NCBI GenBank assembly: GCA_964016985.1
Contig: OZ024836.1
Location: 40,420,803 to 40,484,802, forward strand
Source of the DNA: Anodontia alba
Lineage: Eukaryota; Mollusca; Bivalvia; Lucinida; Lucinidae
Length of the DNA stretch: 64,000 bases
Direction of reading: 5' to 3'
Shown piece after piece: positions 51,101 through 59,437 of this stretch. The translations under genes were made by a program, and so were the position numbers. The notes beneath the pieces are model-generated. The model did not search any database, was not told the origin of the DNA, and saw nothing but the letters and a program-made list of their open reading frames with translations. The first letter of the stretch is position 1. Every line of letters starts with the position of its first letter.

Positions 51101-52655
51101 TATTACAGATGAGTGGTAGCTGGGTTACACCATTTCTAGGAATGTGTGGGGAGATAGACATTAACAAATTGCATCTGAATCCTGCTGAGGTAGGTCACTA
51201 GTTTATCCCATTTTACTTAGTCTCGACACTGTCTGGACCGGCAAATGAGACGTTGATATTTTTCTTAGAAATGACAAACCCTGGTTTCCAGGAAAAATAA
51301 GAAAACTTTTTCAAGATGTTGGCTGCTGAAAATTTCAATTGCTTACAAAGTAGTTTAGTTGTTTGAGGCTGAGCTGTGTCAGGTTGAATGTTGTTCCTAA
51401 GGAGACAATTTGCATTAAAAGTCAAAGCCTATTTTCTGGGAAAAATAAGAAAAAAAATATTGTCAGTTTGTTATCTGCTATATTAGCCCAGAGTGATAAA
51501 GGTTAACTAAAAGGTACTAATATTTTTTTTTTACATCTCCACAAAAACATATGTTGAGGGTATTGCAGTACTCGTTAGAAGCATATCAGTTCATCTAAGG
51601 AGATGAATCAGATGAATTATTGGGCTGAACATTTTAACACGTTAAGAAAGAAAAAAAATAAAAAACATTATTCATTGTTGTCTGCATCAGGGTGATAATG
51701 GTTTACTGTTACAACAGCAGCAGATGAATCAAATGTAAAGCCTTATTTTCCATTAAAAAAACATACTTGAAATGTAATCTGTAACAAATTTGAATGGGGT
51801 TTAAATTCTTAGCATGCTGGGTAAAATTTTCAGCAAACAACATTTTGAAATATTTTTCCCAGAAAGAAGGCTGACATTTCATGCAAAATTGTGCACGAAA
51901 TATCCAAGCCCATTTTCTGGGAAAAATAAAACATGTCAAATTGTTTTATGACTGCCTTCAAAGGCCTTTTCTAATTGGCAGAAACTGGCTGTGACAATTT
52001 TTTACAAATACTAATGTTTGCAAAAATTAGTGCTGCTAGTTAAAAACTCGAGGTTAAAAATTGCCTGGCTTAGATCAGACCGGTTGACAACACTTGTCAC
52101 TGCAACCAGACAGCTGAAAATAGTCATATAACACAACAACTGATGCATTCTATTGAGGTCAACATCGGGATATGTCAACCCGAGAAAATGATGTTCATTG
52201 AGGCATTCACCTCTGTGAACATCACTTTCTTGGATTGACAAATTCTGGTGTTAACCTCAATAGAATGCAGCAATTAAGAAGGCCAAAGTGAACATCACTT
52301 TCTCGAGTTGAAAAATCCTGAACAGACCTCAGTAGAATGCATCAACTTTAAATTATCATCTGCTGAAAATTTTTCCCATCATGCTAAATGTTAAAAACTA
52401 AACTGGTCCATTCTACATGTAGTTTTTATTTACTCACAGGTTGAAGATGTGTTTACTTGTACACTGTCATCAATCTGTGATACACCTAATCAGAGACAGA
52501 CACAGTTTCGTCACCCAGGATCTAAAGGATACACACTTCCCGTCTTCCTTGGTGGAAAATACAGAATATGGGGACTAACTGCCATAATCATTCATCAAGT
52601 TATGACTGTCTTAGCTCCAGGATTATACAAATTTAAACTCAGACACAGGAGTTGA
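44710..52655 (+). CDS. NUDT8: NUDT8-like mitochondrial coenzyme A Nudix hydrolase, complete, 4 exons, 288 aa
   Basis: Predicted to hydrolyse CoA or acyl-CoA to phosphopantetheine species and 3',5'-ADP. Exons 44710-45146, 49196-49328, 51109-51189, 52440-52655 give 867 nt in frame. The leader ([14 protein letters not shown] and on to about residue 45) is basic and hydroxyl-rich with few acids, as in mitochondrial presequences. CoA-family signature: LLFMMRS at about 129-135, then K-x3-G-x3-FPGG at residues 139-150. The Nudix core RETFEEIGL is at 165-173. The C-terminal YTLPVFLGG and WGLTA match NUDT8. The start is fixed by an in-frame TGA six bases upstream. Human NUDT8 is about 236 residues; the longer N-terminus explains the difference. 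NUDT7 is the alternative, but the mitochondrial-like leader and C-terminus favour NUDT8. Possible AATAAA at 52815. Confidence 0.92.
45190..45268 (+). mobile_element. Short C palindrome
   Basis: ACATATGTTGTGGGTACTCA, apex AGAAGACTTCT, ATGAGTATCCACAGCAT. Starts 43 bases past the exon 1 donor of the NUDT8-like gene. Confidence 0.65.
45455..45612 (+). mobile_element. MITE family I with perfect inner hairpin
   Basis: TTTTGACATTACATGCAAAT on one arm and its exact complement on the other, apex CTCCTATGGAG. Confidence 0.72.
45882..46366 (+). mobile_element. MITE family H containing an E element
   Basis: TACCATAATTACCCTAAGTA to CTAAGGATAAATACTGTA; interrupted from 46022 to 46297. Confidence 0.75.
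46022..46297 (+). mobile_element. Family E element inserted in an H element
   Basis: ATTATGAAAACATGCC to GGCATCTTTTCGTGATG, with the ACTGCCTCAATGAGGCAGT hairpin. Its H host resumes at 46298. In intron 1 of the NUDT8-like gene. Confidence 0.8.
46413..46478 (+). repeat. Half C element
   Basis: AGCACTTCTGATGGGTAAGC, ACAACATACATGTACATTTT; right arm only. Confidence 0.5.
46704..46762 (+). repeat. Fragment of SINE type 1 (3' part)
   Basis: GGTTAGGTAAACTGACCGGG and the CATTGGGTTGACTGGGCC-like end of the SINE only; no pol III boxes. Confidence 0.6.
46942..47392 (+). mobile_element. Inverted-repeat element with ATCGATTA motifs
   Basis: Ends AAGGCTGGCTAATCGG and CCGATTAATTGTGTCAGCCTT; several AATCGATTA motifs inside; carries an H element. 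Confidence 0.6.
47088..47281 (+). mobile_element. MITE family H inside another inverted-repeat element
   Basis: CAGGCCTGAGCAAACAGTGT to AAGTATGGTAAGGAGT; host element spans 46942-47392. Confidence 0.7.
47701..47756 (+). repeat. Hairpin
   Basis: CCCCACTAACCCGACT and AGTCGGGTTAGTGGGG around a 14-base loop. Confidence 0.8.
48382..48824 (+). mobile_element. Inverted-repeat element with a local duplication
   Basis: ACAGCCGATTCTCGTTATCT to AGATAACAAGAGTTGCCTGT. The CAAAGTCCAGGGGAC unit occurs three times at 48400-48520. Central hairpin TGGAAAAGAGAGAGAAATTG with complement. Confidence 0.65.
49196..49328 (+). CDS. NUDT8: NUDT8-like gene, exon 2 (Nudix box)
   Basis: Acceptor TTTTTCAG, donor AGG|GTAATG, 133 nt. 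Completes Ser146, then [14 protein letters not shown] and [11 protein letters not shown], the metal-binding helix. The glutamates of REx2EE are intact. The earlier Nudix-box Glu is not at its standard spacing, as in other CoA hydrolases (GG-x-x-DP-x-D). Confidence 0.93.
49359..49597 (+). mobile_element. MITE family B with a small insertion
   Basis: CACCCTTGCGAGGCTGAATA to GGGTTCAAGGGTTAA. About 37 extra bases near 49427-49463 interrupt the AATCAGATTACTTGATC block. Begins about 30 bases past the exon 2 donor of the NUDT8-like gene. Confidence 0.72.
49754..49885 (+). repeat. Family I, partial
   Basis: TTTAACCTCTACCACTGTCT, CTAATTCAGCAGATGAC, TTTTTCCCAGAAAACAGG; right end lost. Confidence 0.6.
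49961..50280 (+). mobile_element. tRNA-derived SINE (type 1), full copy
   Basis: A box ATGGCTCGGTTGG, B box GGTTCGACCCC, same body and (CAAA)n tail as the copy at 26829. In intron 2 of the NUDT8-like gene. Confidence 0.85.
50295..50410 (+). mobile_element. Palindromic element family C
   Basis: CTTATTTCTCCATGAAAACG, apex AGTGCTTTGAGAAGGTGCT, TGGAGAAATAAG. Lies directly after SINE type 1 and directly before a D element. Confidence 0.8.
50414..50652 (+). mobile_element. MITE family D
   Basis: CAGGGTCCAGTTGTTCAAAG to TTTGAACAACTGGGCCCTG. Confidence 0.82.
50822..51060 (+). mobile_element. Family E element
   Basis: CATTACGAAAACATGCC to GCATGATTTTGTGATG; hairpin ACTGTCTCAATGAGGTGAT. Ends 48 bases before exon 3 of the NUDT8-like gene. 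Confidence 0.78.
51109..51189 (+). CDS. NUDT8: NUDT8-like gene, exon 3
   Basis: Eighty-one nt, acceptor TATTACAG, donor GAG|GTAGGT, phase 0 at both ends. Encodes [17 protein letters not shown] and on to LNPAE, the strand after the Nudix helix in CoA diphosphatases. Confidence 0.9.
51220..51508 (+). repeat. Family I, rearranged
   Basis: GTCTCGACACTGTCTGGACC at the left and TTAGCCCAGAGTGATAAAGG at the right, with two TTCTGGGAAAAATAAG-type segments. Begins about 30 bases after exon 3 of the NUDT8-like gene. Confidence 0.55.
51809..51930 (+). repeat. Family I, partial
   Basis: CTTAGCATGCTGGGTAAAAT and CATTTTCTGGGAAAAATAA. Confidence 0.55.
52440..52655 (+). CDS. NUDT8: NUDT8-like gene, exon 4 and stop
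   Basis: Two hundred sixteen nt, acceptor ACTCACAG. Encodes [30 protein letters not shown] and [10 protein letters not shown], followed by TGA. The tail matches the conserved C-terminus of NUDT8 proteins. Confidence 0.92.
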   Translation, partial: VEDVFTCTLSSICDTPNQRQTQFRHPGSKGYTLPVFLGGKYRIWGLTAIIIHQVMTVLAPGLYKFKLRHRS

Positions 52656-52679
52656 TTATAATTTAGATAACAGAAATAA

Positions 52680-53125
52680 TTTTAGAACAATCATTCTCAG
52701 TGTGCAACGAGAGTTGCTCTCCGATATCAAAACAAACATCCTTGTCAGATGACAAAACAGCACATCACTAGCCATTAAATCGTGATTAGAATGAATCACT
52801 GGGATTCCTCATTAAATAAAAGCACCGCAAGCAAGCATAATACCATGCCAGTTTGGTGAAAATTCATCAACATTTACTCGTTATTGTTTGGAAATGAAAA
52901 TACCGGCGTGTCTCAGACAGATAACTCCTCAAAAATTGACGAAATTTGCCCACTAGCAATCTTAAACTAGATCTCCACAATATCAATGCACATACCAAGT
53001 TTGGAGAAAATCCATTGATATTTATGCAAGTTATTGTCCAGAAATGAAAATACGGGCATGTCTCGGGTAGGTAACTCCATAATACCATAAAACCATTATA
53101 CCCTGCCACTATCGTGTGGCGGGCT
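52680..53125 (+). repeat. Repeat family N, two diverged direct repeats
   Basis: Two roughly 130-bp units, each with GTTATTGT and GAAATGAAAATAC then GTCTC; ends CTATCGTGTGGCGGGCTAT. Directly downstream of the NUDT8-like stop. Confidence 0.6.
52815..52820 (+). terminator. Candidate polyadenylation signal of the NUDT8-like gene
   Basis: AATAAA about 160 bases past the stop codon, at the edge of an N-type repeat. Plausible by position only. Confidence 0.35.
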
Positions 53126-53134
53126 ATAAAAATA

Positions 53135-53458
53135 GAATTCTAAGGCAGTTGCGTATATAATGCGACATCTAATTGGATAACTTCAAAATTTTGCGACAGT
53201 ATATTCTGCAATATACTGTTGGAAATCCAGCGTCATCATGTAACATGGCTTCTCATTGGCTGGCATTTGGTTTTAGACAGCTCACAGCACTTGTCGCTTT
53301 GTGCAGATAGTGCATTTTTTCAACAGAAAAAATGAATAAATGCATTAGAATGGGGATAACTGCATTCAGATTTGTCGTTTGGGGATGCGTCGCCGTCAAA
53401 CGAAATTTCCGATTTACCTCCCCAGATGACAAATTCAAATGCAGTTATCCCCTAAATG
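53135..53458 (+). mobile_element. Family M, shortened
   Basis: ATTGGCTGGCATTTGGTTTT, CACTTGTCGCTTTGTGCA, ATGCAGTTATCCCCTAAAT; the inner stem is partly deleted. Confidence 0.72.
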
Positions 53459-53564
53459 AAGATACAGAGGAAATGTTACAATTATGAAGCACCTGAGGCA
53501 CCAAAAAGAGGGTGAGATGATGAACAAACAGTGAAAAAAACAACAAAAACATTCCATATAAAAC

Positions 53565-53657
53565 CATACTGACGCATTTGCTAGGTCCCTAGGGAGGTGT
53601 TGCAAACCACGCGGTTTTCAACACCTCCCTCGGGACCTGGCAAATGTTAATGCATGA
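53565..53657 (+). repeat. Hairpin with 30-bp arms
   Basis: ACGCATTTGCTAGGTCCC, GGGAGGTGTTG, apex ACCACGCGGTT, then the complement ending GACCTGGCAAATG. Confidence 0.75.
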
Positions 53658-53888
53658 AAAACTATGTTTGATTCCTATATTGATGCATGAACAAAGAAGA
53701 ACTGCAACAAAAGAACGGCCTTGGAATGGTCAGTAGAAAAACTATTGTGGGGGCTTAGCCATAAAAGTATTTGTAGCAGACACCATTCTAAAATTTGTTT
53801 TGTCAGTTTTTCAGAGAAAATAAGACATCTCATGTGACTCTTCTGCTAGTCAAGCCTTATTTTCTTGGGGTAAAATAAAAAGAAAATA

Positions 53889-55215
53889 CGAGGGCGAGTG
53901 AATAAAAAACCAGCCTAACTTATTTCTGGGTGAGATTGAGCTCTTCTTTTTCAATGTAATTGCCCCCTAGAATGATGCACTTGGACCAACGGTGTTCCAG
54001 TGCCATCAGCCCAGAACTGAAGAAGCCAGGGTCCTTGTCTCTGACCCACTCCTCAACTGCTGCCATGACTTCTTCGTTGGACCGAAAATGACGTCCACGA
54101 ATATCCTTTTTCAAGTTTGGGAATAGGAAATCGTCACTAGGAGCTAAGTCCGGAGAATAGGCGGGCTGTGCATTATTGAACACAGAATGGGGCGTCTGAT
54201 CAAAGTCTACACTGTATTAGCTTGTACCCATTCCGCTCAACAGCATCCATTGCAATTTTGCGAGTGTGGACTCTCGCATTGTCCTGTTGAAGCAGAATCC
54301 CTTTGGAGAGTTTACCTCAGCGTTTTTCACGGGTCACAGTTCTCAGTTGGTAGAGCAAATTTGCATATTACCCAACTGTTATTGTACTTTTCTTTGCTAA
54401 AAAGTCCAATATAATAACGCCTTGTGCATCCAAAAATACAGTTGCCATCACCTTGCCAGCAGAGGGTTGCGTTTTGAACTTCTTTGGCCTCGGAGACACC
54501 GGCCCTACACTCTGGCGACTTTGAGCTTTATTCTCTGGCTCATAATAATTGACCCAGGTCTCATCTACAGTCGCCAGATGTGAAAGGAAATCATCTTCCT
54601 TTGACCTAAACCACTTGAACAATGCGCTGTATACTGATGCTCTGGTTGTCATTTGCTCATTGTTAAGGGACTTTGGGACCCAACGGGCTGTTAGTTTGTG
54701 CATACCCAAGCGATCATGTAAAGTTGTTAAAACGCTACCATGTGAAATGTGTAATGCATTTGCTATTTCTTCCACCTTAATTCGCCTATCAGAGTACACC
54801 AGATCCCGTATTTTGTTACACATTTGTTCATTGGTGGCATCTGATGGGCGTCCCGACCTGGTTTCATCTTCTTAAGAAGTTCTACTGCGTTTGAATTCCC
54901 CATCCTAGAATTTAACTTGTGCATACGATGATGCAGAAGACCCATAAACATTGGTCAACTCGCAATGTATTTCCTGACCTGTTTTCCCTTTCAAATACAA
55001 GAACCGAATAACAGCATGGTACTCAATTTTTGACGAAAAGCTTACTTTTGCATCGCTAGCCATGTTTGACATTCAATATCTGATGAGTGAATAACACGAT
55101 AAGGGTGTAATTTTGCCCTCAGGCCTAAAACATGTATTGAAACAAGGCATGAAAATCTTGGGTGTCTCGGTCAATTGGAAATGGGATAGGCTGGTTACTT
55201 ATTGACTTGCCCTCG
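53889..55215 (-). mobile_element. Mariner-like transposon, both ends present, TA duplication
   Basis: About 1.33 kb. The ends CGAGGGCGAGTGAATAAA (53889) and CGAGGGCAAGTCAATAAG (reverse of 55215) form about 30-bp inverted repeats, flanked on both sides by TA. It is inserted in an I-type element (53765-53886 and 55218-55260). Size and ends are those of a typical mariner; the transposase inside is broken. Confidence 0.88.
53920..55063 (-). pseudogene. Mariner transposase pseudogene
   Basis: Starts MASDAKVS at 55063 and ends NLTQK. Readable: KVEEIANALHISHGSV (helix-turn-helix), TVDETWVNYYEPENK (first catalytic Asp), ILLQQDNARVHT (second Asp), YSPDLAPSDDFLF (third Asp), then LKKDIRGRHFRSNEEV. A frameshift lies near 54850, stops interrupt TVG-YANLL and EKR-GKLSK, and about 40 bases near 54183-54222 do not belong to a mariner. 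Confidence 0.85.
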
Positions 55216-55255
55216 TATTTTAATGTGTCATCTGCTGTAGTTGTGATTAGCGCTT

Positions 55256-55482
55256 GACCCATTTAAGCCTAGCGTCCCATAAAACGGACATTGGCAAACA
55301 GTGTAGACCAGATCAGACACCACAGAACGTGGCGTCTGATCAAGTTCTACATTGTTTGCATTAAGTTAAAAAGTTTCTGCAAAACATGATGATAATAAAA
55401 ACTAACCAGACACCCTGTATATAGGAAATGGACCGGTCCAAAGAGTCAAGACAGAAGAGTCCACTCAGCATAAATGGGTTAA
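55256..55482 (+). mobile_element. MITE with the H-type core but other ends
   Basis: Ends ACCCATTTAAGCCTAGCG and CAGCATAAATGGGTTAA; core CACAGAACGTGGCGTCTGAT. One copy. Confidence 0.6.
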
Positions 55483-55719
55483 AGGAGTAAAATAAACAAA
55501 TGTGCTTCACCAGTAGAAAAGGACCATTACATTATAGCCAGATTGTTATCTATGCATCTGAACAGTCTGATTAAGGTCTTTGCTGTGCACTTACAGAAAT
55601 GTTGGGTATTGTTGAAGAGGGAAGGTTCTGAACAAAATGTGCAGTTGAGCAGGCTGATCATTATTTGCATATTACACAATCTCATAGCTCGAGCTAAACA
55701 GAGGCATCAAGTTAAATGT

Positions 55720-56016
55720 TTTTTTCTTATTTCTCCATTAACCCTTGTCATGATGAATAAATTAAGATGCCATACCCATTTCAAATTTTCAGCCAATCAG
55801 ATTGCTTGATCTGGATTGTTGTTATAAATTCAGTTACTTAATGGCAAATAGTGCAGGTCCAGATCAGTTGGCTTCTGAAGAAGCTAGCTGATCTGGATCT
55901 TCACTGTTCAGCATGACAATGGTTAAAACAGATACAGAAGGTTCTCAGAAGTGCCTCGTAAAGTATTTCTGAAGAGCACCTGTGACATATGCTTTTGTGG
56001 AGAAATGAGAAAAATA
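55720..56016 (+). mobile_element. C palindrome split by a B element
   Basis: Left stub TTCTTATTTCTCCA at 55720-55738 and right part 55927-56016 (AGTGCCTCGTAAAG, CTTTTGTGGAGAAATGAG). Confidence 0.72.
55739..55926 (+). mobile_element. MITE family B inserted in a C palindrome
   Basis: TTAACCCTTGTCATGATGAA to TTCAGCATGACAATGGTTAA. Left flank CTTATTTCTCCA belongs to the C left arm (55720-55738); the rest of C follows at 55927-56016. Confidence 0.8.
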
Positions 56017-56081
56017 TCAATACCCTTTTAGCTTGCACTTATACAAAAGCACAGGTAGAGATATACCAGTCACCACAGTGT

Positions 56082-56230
56082 CGGTGTTTTCTGGCGAAAG
56101 AATGTGCACAATACTGGTTAACCGCTTGGAGGACTAAGCCTGCCCAGTAAACGTGTGGTTAGGTAAACTGACCGCGCTCGACATGACCCCATTGGGTTGA
56201 CTGGGCCGTAAAACCTCAACACAACACAAC
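56082..56230 (+). repeat. 3' part of SINE type 1
   Basis: From TTTCTGGCGAAAGAATGTGC to a CAACACAACACAAC tail; the tRNA part is missing. Confidence 0.8.
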
Positions 56231-56302
56231 AGTGTCGGTGTCCGCGTTGGTTAAAGTTTTAAAAGGCTATATCTTCTGAATCATTGGATGGAAGTAGTTC
56301 AT

Positions 56303-56418
56303 ACTTAACCGCTTAGAGGACTAAGCCTGCCCAGTAAACATGTGGTTAGGTAAACTGACTGCGCTCAACATGACCCCATTGGGTTGAATGGGCCGTAAAA
56401 CCTCAACACAAACAAAAT
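56303..56418 (+). repeat. 3' part of SINE type 1
   Basis: From AACCGCTTAGAGGACTAAGC to the ACACAAACAAAA tail, about 75 bases after the previous fragment and in the same orientation. Confidence 0.8.
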
Positions 56419-56672
56419 AGATACTGCTCAGAAGTTCTATCCTGACCATCCTGACCCACAAAAGTGAACTTGAGTCAAGGTCACACTTAGAAAATATCTG
56501 TGTTGAAGTTTTTGGCAAAGTTTTTAGAGGCAAAGCTCGATTCAGGTTAGCTATGCTGCCCTGCGACAGCTCTTATTGTTGAAAAAAGTGCCTTATTTGG
56601 AGCTATATACTATTTTTATTCCCTGGCACACGATAATGGTGGGATATTATGGTTTAACAATGGACATCTGTT

Positions 56673-56893
56673 GTACACCACAATCTCTTTATAACACTAT
56701 TGTTGGGGTCCATAGCATAAACCGTGTTAAACAACCGTGTTATATCCAAACAAAAATATATAGATTATATTGAAAAATGACCATTTATGGTCATTTTTCA
56801 ATATAATCTATATATTTTTGGGATCCATCTTTGAACCGTATTATATCCAAAACCGTGTTATAATGAACCGTGTTATAAAGAGGTTGTGGTGTA
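56673..56893 (+). mobile_element. MITE family J
   Basis: TACACCACAATCTCTTTATA to TATAAAGAGGTTGTGGTGTA; close to the copy at 2524. Confidence 0.85.
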
Positions 56894-56923
56894 TGTCCGT
56901 CTGTCTGTTATTTTGTTTCTGCA

Positions 56924-57199
56924 TCACGAAAACATTCCTATATAATATTGACCCCTTAAACCACACTTTTATATAATAAAAACTGGGGTTTACAGGGGTA
57001 TACATTATTTTTTCTTATTTCTGCCCAAAAACATAGATTGTTGGTACTCGACAGAACTGCCTTGTCGAGGCAGTTCTAATGAGTACCCACAATCTATATT
57101 TTTAAGCAGAAATATGAAAATATCAGTTTTTTATCTGAAAATTTTCAGTTTTTGGAGGTGAAATTTTCAATATATTTGAATAGGCCTGTTTTCATAATG
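56924..57199 (-). mobile_element. Family E element, reverse
   Basis: CATCACGAAAACATTCC to GGCCTGTTTTCATAATG, hairpin CTGCCTTGTCGAGGCAG. Confidence 0.78.
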
Positions 57200-57204
57200 T
57201 AATT

Positions 57205-57488
57205 ACTTGAGTAAATATCAGTGGATTTTCACCAAACCTAATATGTGCATTGATATTGTGGAGATCTGATTTGGAATTGTGTATGGGCAAGTTTTATTAG
57301 CTATTGACTGAGTTATCTGCGTACCACATGTCTGTATTTTCATTTACGGATGATGAGTAAATATGGATTTTCACCAAACTTGGTATGTGCAATTATATTG
57401 TTGACATCTGGTTTGGGATTGCTGATGGGCAAATTTGTCAATTTTTGACATAGTTATCCTCCCACCACAAGATAGTGGCAGAGTATTA
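57205..57488 (-). repeat. Repeat family N, reverse
   Basis: TGGATTTTCACCAAAC occurs twice about 140 bases apart; ends CCACCACAAGATAGTGGCAG. Confidence 0.6.
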
Positions 57489-57773
57489 TTGTTTCACATT
57501 TTTATTTTCATATATTGTGACAAAAATGTCTTTTTACTTCCATGAGGTAAGTCAGTGCAGTTCTTTGGTGATCAGTATTTACATTTTGTGTATAGAAATA
57601 AATGAATTTTAAACCCGGTATGTTAAGTTTGCAATATTATATATTTTTTTAACAAATGGACATTTGTTATGTCAGCTACACAGACATCACCTTGTTTTTC
57701 GTTGTTTTTTGTTGTTATTTTCATGTTCAGAAAGTGGGAAACTCACAGTTACAATGTAATTAACTGTAAACTT

Positions 57774-58216
57774 ACCCTTCCCTTGCTGAACACGATATGC
57801 CCTGCCTTAGCAAACAGTATAGATCCAGATCAGTTGGCTTTTGAAGAAGTCAACTGATCTGGATTTGCACTGTTTGTCATTAAATATGTGAATTTCTATC
57901 AAAAACCCGGATCAAGTAATCTGGGCCCAGTTGTTCAAAGCTAACGATGTTGTTAGTTAATGATTCGTTAAAATTTACATCGAGTGATACGCAAATATGC
58001 TGAAATTTTTTGCTGAAAAAATGTGAGAGTGCAAAAGCTACTCACATTTTTTCAGCAAAACATTTCTGAAAATTGTATATTGAATCCTCTAAAATAGTTA
58101 ACGAAATGGCCCTTAACGAGCTCTTTAAGCTAATGACGCTTTGAACAACTGGGCCTGATTGTCTGGAAATTAGAAGTGGGCATTGCATCTTAATTTATCC
58201 AGCATGACAAGGATTA
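57774..58216 (-). mobile_element. MITE family B, reverse, split by a D element
   Basis: Outer parts 57774-57921 and 58156-58216 together make one B copy (CCCTTCCCTTGCTGAACACG ... ATCCAGCATGACAAGG). A D element fills the middle. Confidence 0.82.
57922..58155 (+). mobile_element. MITE family D inserted in family B
   Basis: GGGCCCAGTTGTTCAAAGC to GAACAACTGGGCC with the TTGCTGAAAAAATGTGAG hairpin. CTG flanks both sides. Confidence 0.82.
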
Positions 58217-58400
58217 AGCAGTTAAGCTCATAAAGTTCCTTGCAAAATTTTTAGTTGATGACTTTCCAAAATTTTCAATTTTATTCTTCAGAGAAAACAA
58301 GTCATGATAAGACTTGAAATGTCCAGTCGTTTTTTTCTCTGAAAACAAAAAAAATAAAGAAATCAAAATTGTCATCTAATGCAGTTGTTACTGGCGCTTA
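58208..58400 (+). repeat. Family I relative
   Basis: CAAGTCATGATAAGACTTGA inner arm and GTCATCTAATGCAGTTGTTA. Confidence 0.5.
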
Positions 58401-58409
58401 AAATAGTAT

Positions 58410-58592
58410 TTACCCCAAGTATTCTGACTAAGGCCTGAGCAAATATTGTTGACCCTGATTAGCTGTCATATAATGCAGTGTCTCATCAGGGTCTGCACTG
58501 TTTGCCATGCATCTAGCAGCTTTTAGACACTTCAGCCATTTGTAAAATGGATTTGTTTAAATTCTAGTAGCAGTATGATAAGGAGTTAGTTT
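58410..58592 (+). mobile_element. MITE family H
   Basis: TATTTACCCCAAGTATTCTG, GGTCTGCACTGTTTGCC, GTATGATAAGGAGTTAG. Confidence 0.7.
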
Positions 58593-58688
58593 GATTTCAA
58601 CAATGTGCTCTCTGATGGTCAGGGCTTCCAGTAATTGAATTATGCATAGCACTTGTTAAGGCACTTTTTATCAATTCAAATGTATTGA

Positions 58689-58806
58689 TATTTTTCTTAT
58701 TTCTCCACAAAAACATATGTTTTGGATACTCATTAGAAGTGCCTCCCCGAGGCGCTTCTAATGAGTACCAACAACATATGTTTTCGTGGAGAAGTAAGAA
58801 AAATAT
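58689..58806 (+). mobile_element. Palindromic element family C, best preserved
   Basis: TTTTTCTTATTTCTCCACAA ... AGTGCCTCCCCGAGGCGCT ... TTTCGTGGAGAAGTAAG; nearly perfect arms. Confidence 0.85.
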
Positions 58807-59130
58807 TTACCGGATACCCTACCTTATCTAGACCTATGTAATTATGGCTGTAATATGCTTCCAGCTGTATGCAGACAACAAAGGTCTGACCAAGCTTTAT
58901 GTATATGTATGCTGACCTGGATGTTTGCTGTTTGCATATGGTGCACACCATGCTAAAACCTGTCTTTATGCATTTGTGGACAGCAAAGGTCTAGGTGAGC
59001 CTGTGCATGGGCAGTCTGATCAGGGCCTTCACTGTCTGCTAACAGAATCATTGGATAGGATAGAATGTATGAATGGAGGGCAAAGGCCCAGATGATACTT
59101 CGCGCAAGATGATCTGAATATAACATTTTG

Positions 59131-59437
59131 GCCTGTCTCGGTGGCTCGGTTGGATGCGCGTCTAACTGGAGACCAGGAGGTCGTGGGTTCGATCCCCGCC
59201 AAGGTCAGCAACATTCTTTTATGGAGATTGATCGTGAAATATTTTTTACGGTCATTCGCTCCTTTCCACTGATTCAAGAAGGGCAGTTGTTAGTTTCTGC
59301 GAAAGAATGTGCACAATACTGGTTAACCGCTTAGAGGACTAAGCCTGCCCAGTAAACGTGTGGCTAGGTAAACTGACCATGCTCGACATGACCCCATTGG
59401 GTTGACTAGGCCGTAAAACATCGACACAAACAAGTTG
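59131..59437 (+). mobile_element. tRNA-derived SINE (type 1) with target-site duplication
   Basis: A box GTGGCTCGGTTGG, B box GGTTCGATCCC, same body as the other type 1 copies. About 18 bases, TCTGAATATA then ACATTTTG, occur on both sides (59112-59130 and 59439-59457, one mismatch). Confidence 0.88.

Larger units (their letters stand above)
53765..55260 (+). repeat. Family I relative split by the mariner
   Basis: Left part 53765-53888 (GTAGCAGACACCATTC ... GGTAAAATAAAAAG) and right part 55216-55260 (TTTTAATGTGTCATCTGCTG ... TGATTAGCGCTTGA). Confidence 0.7.

Noticed and set aside
54549..54875. Plus-strand open frame of 108 codons
   Set aside because: Antisense shadow of the mariner transposase.
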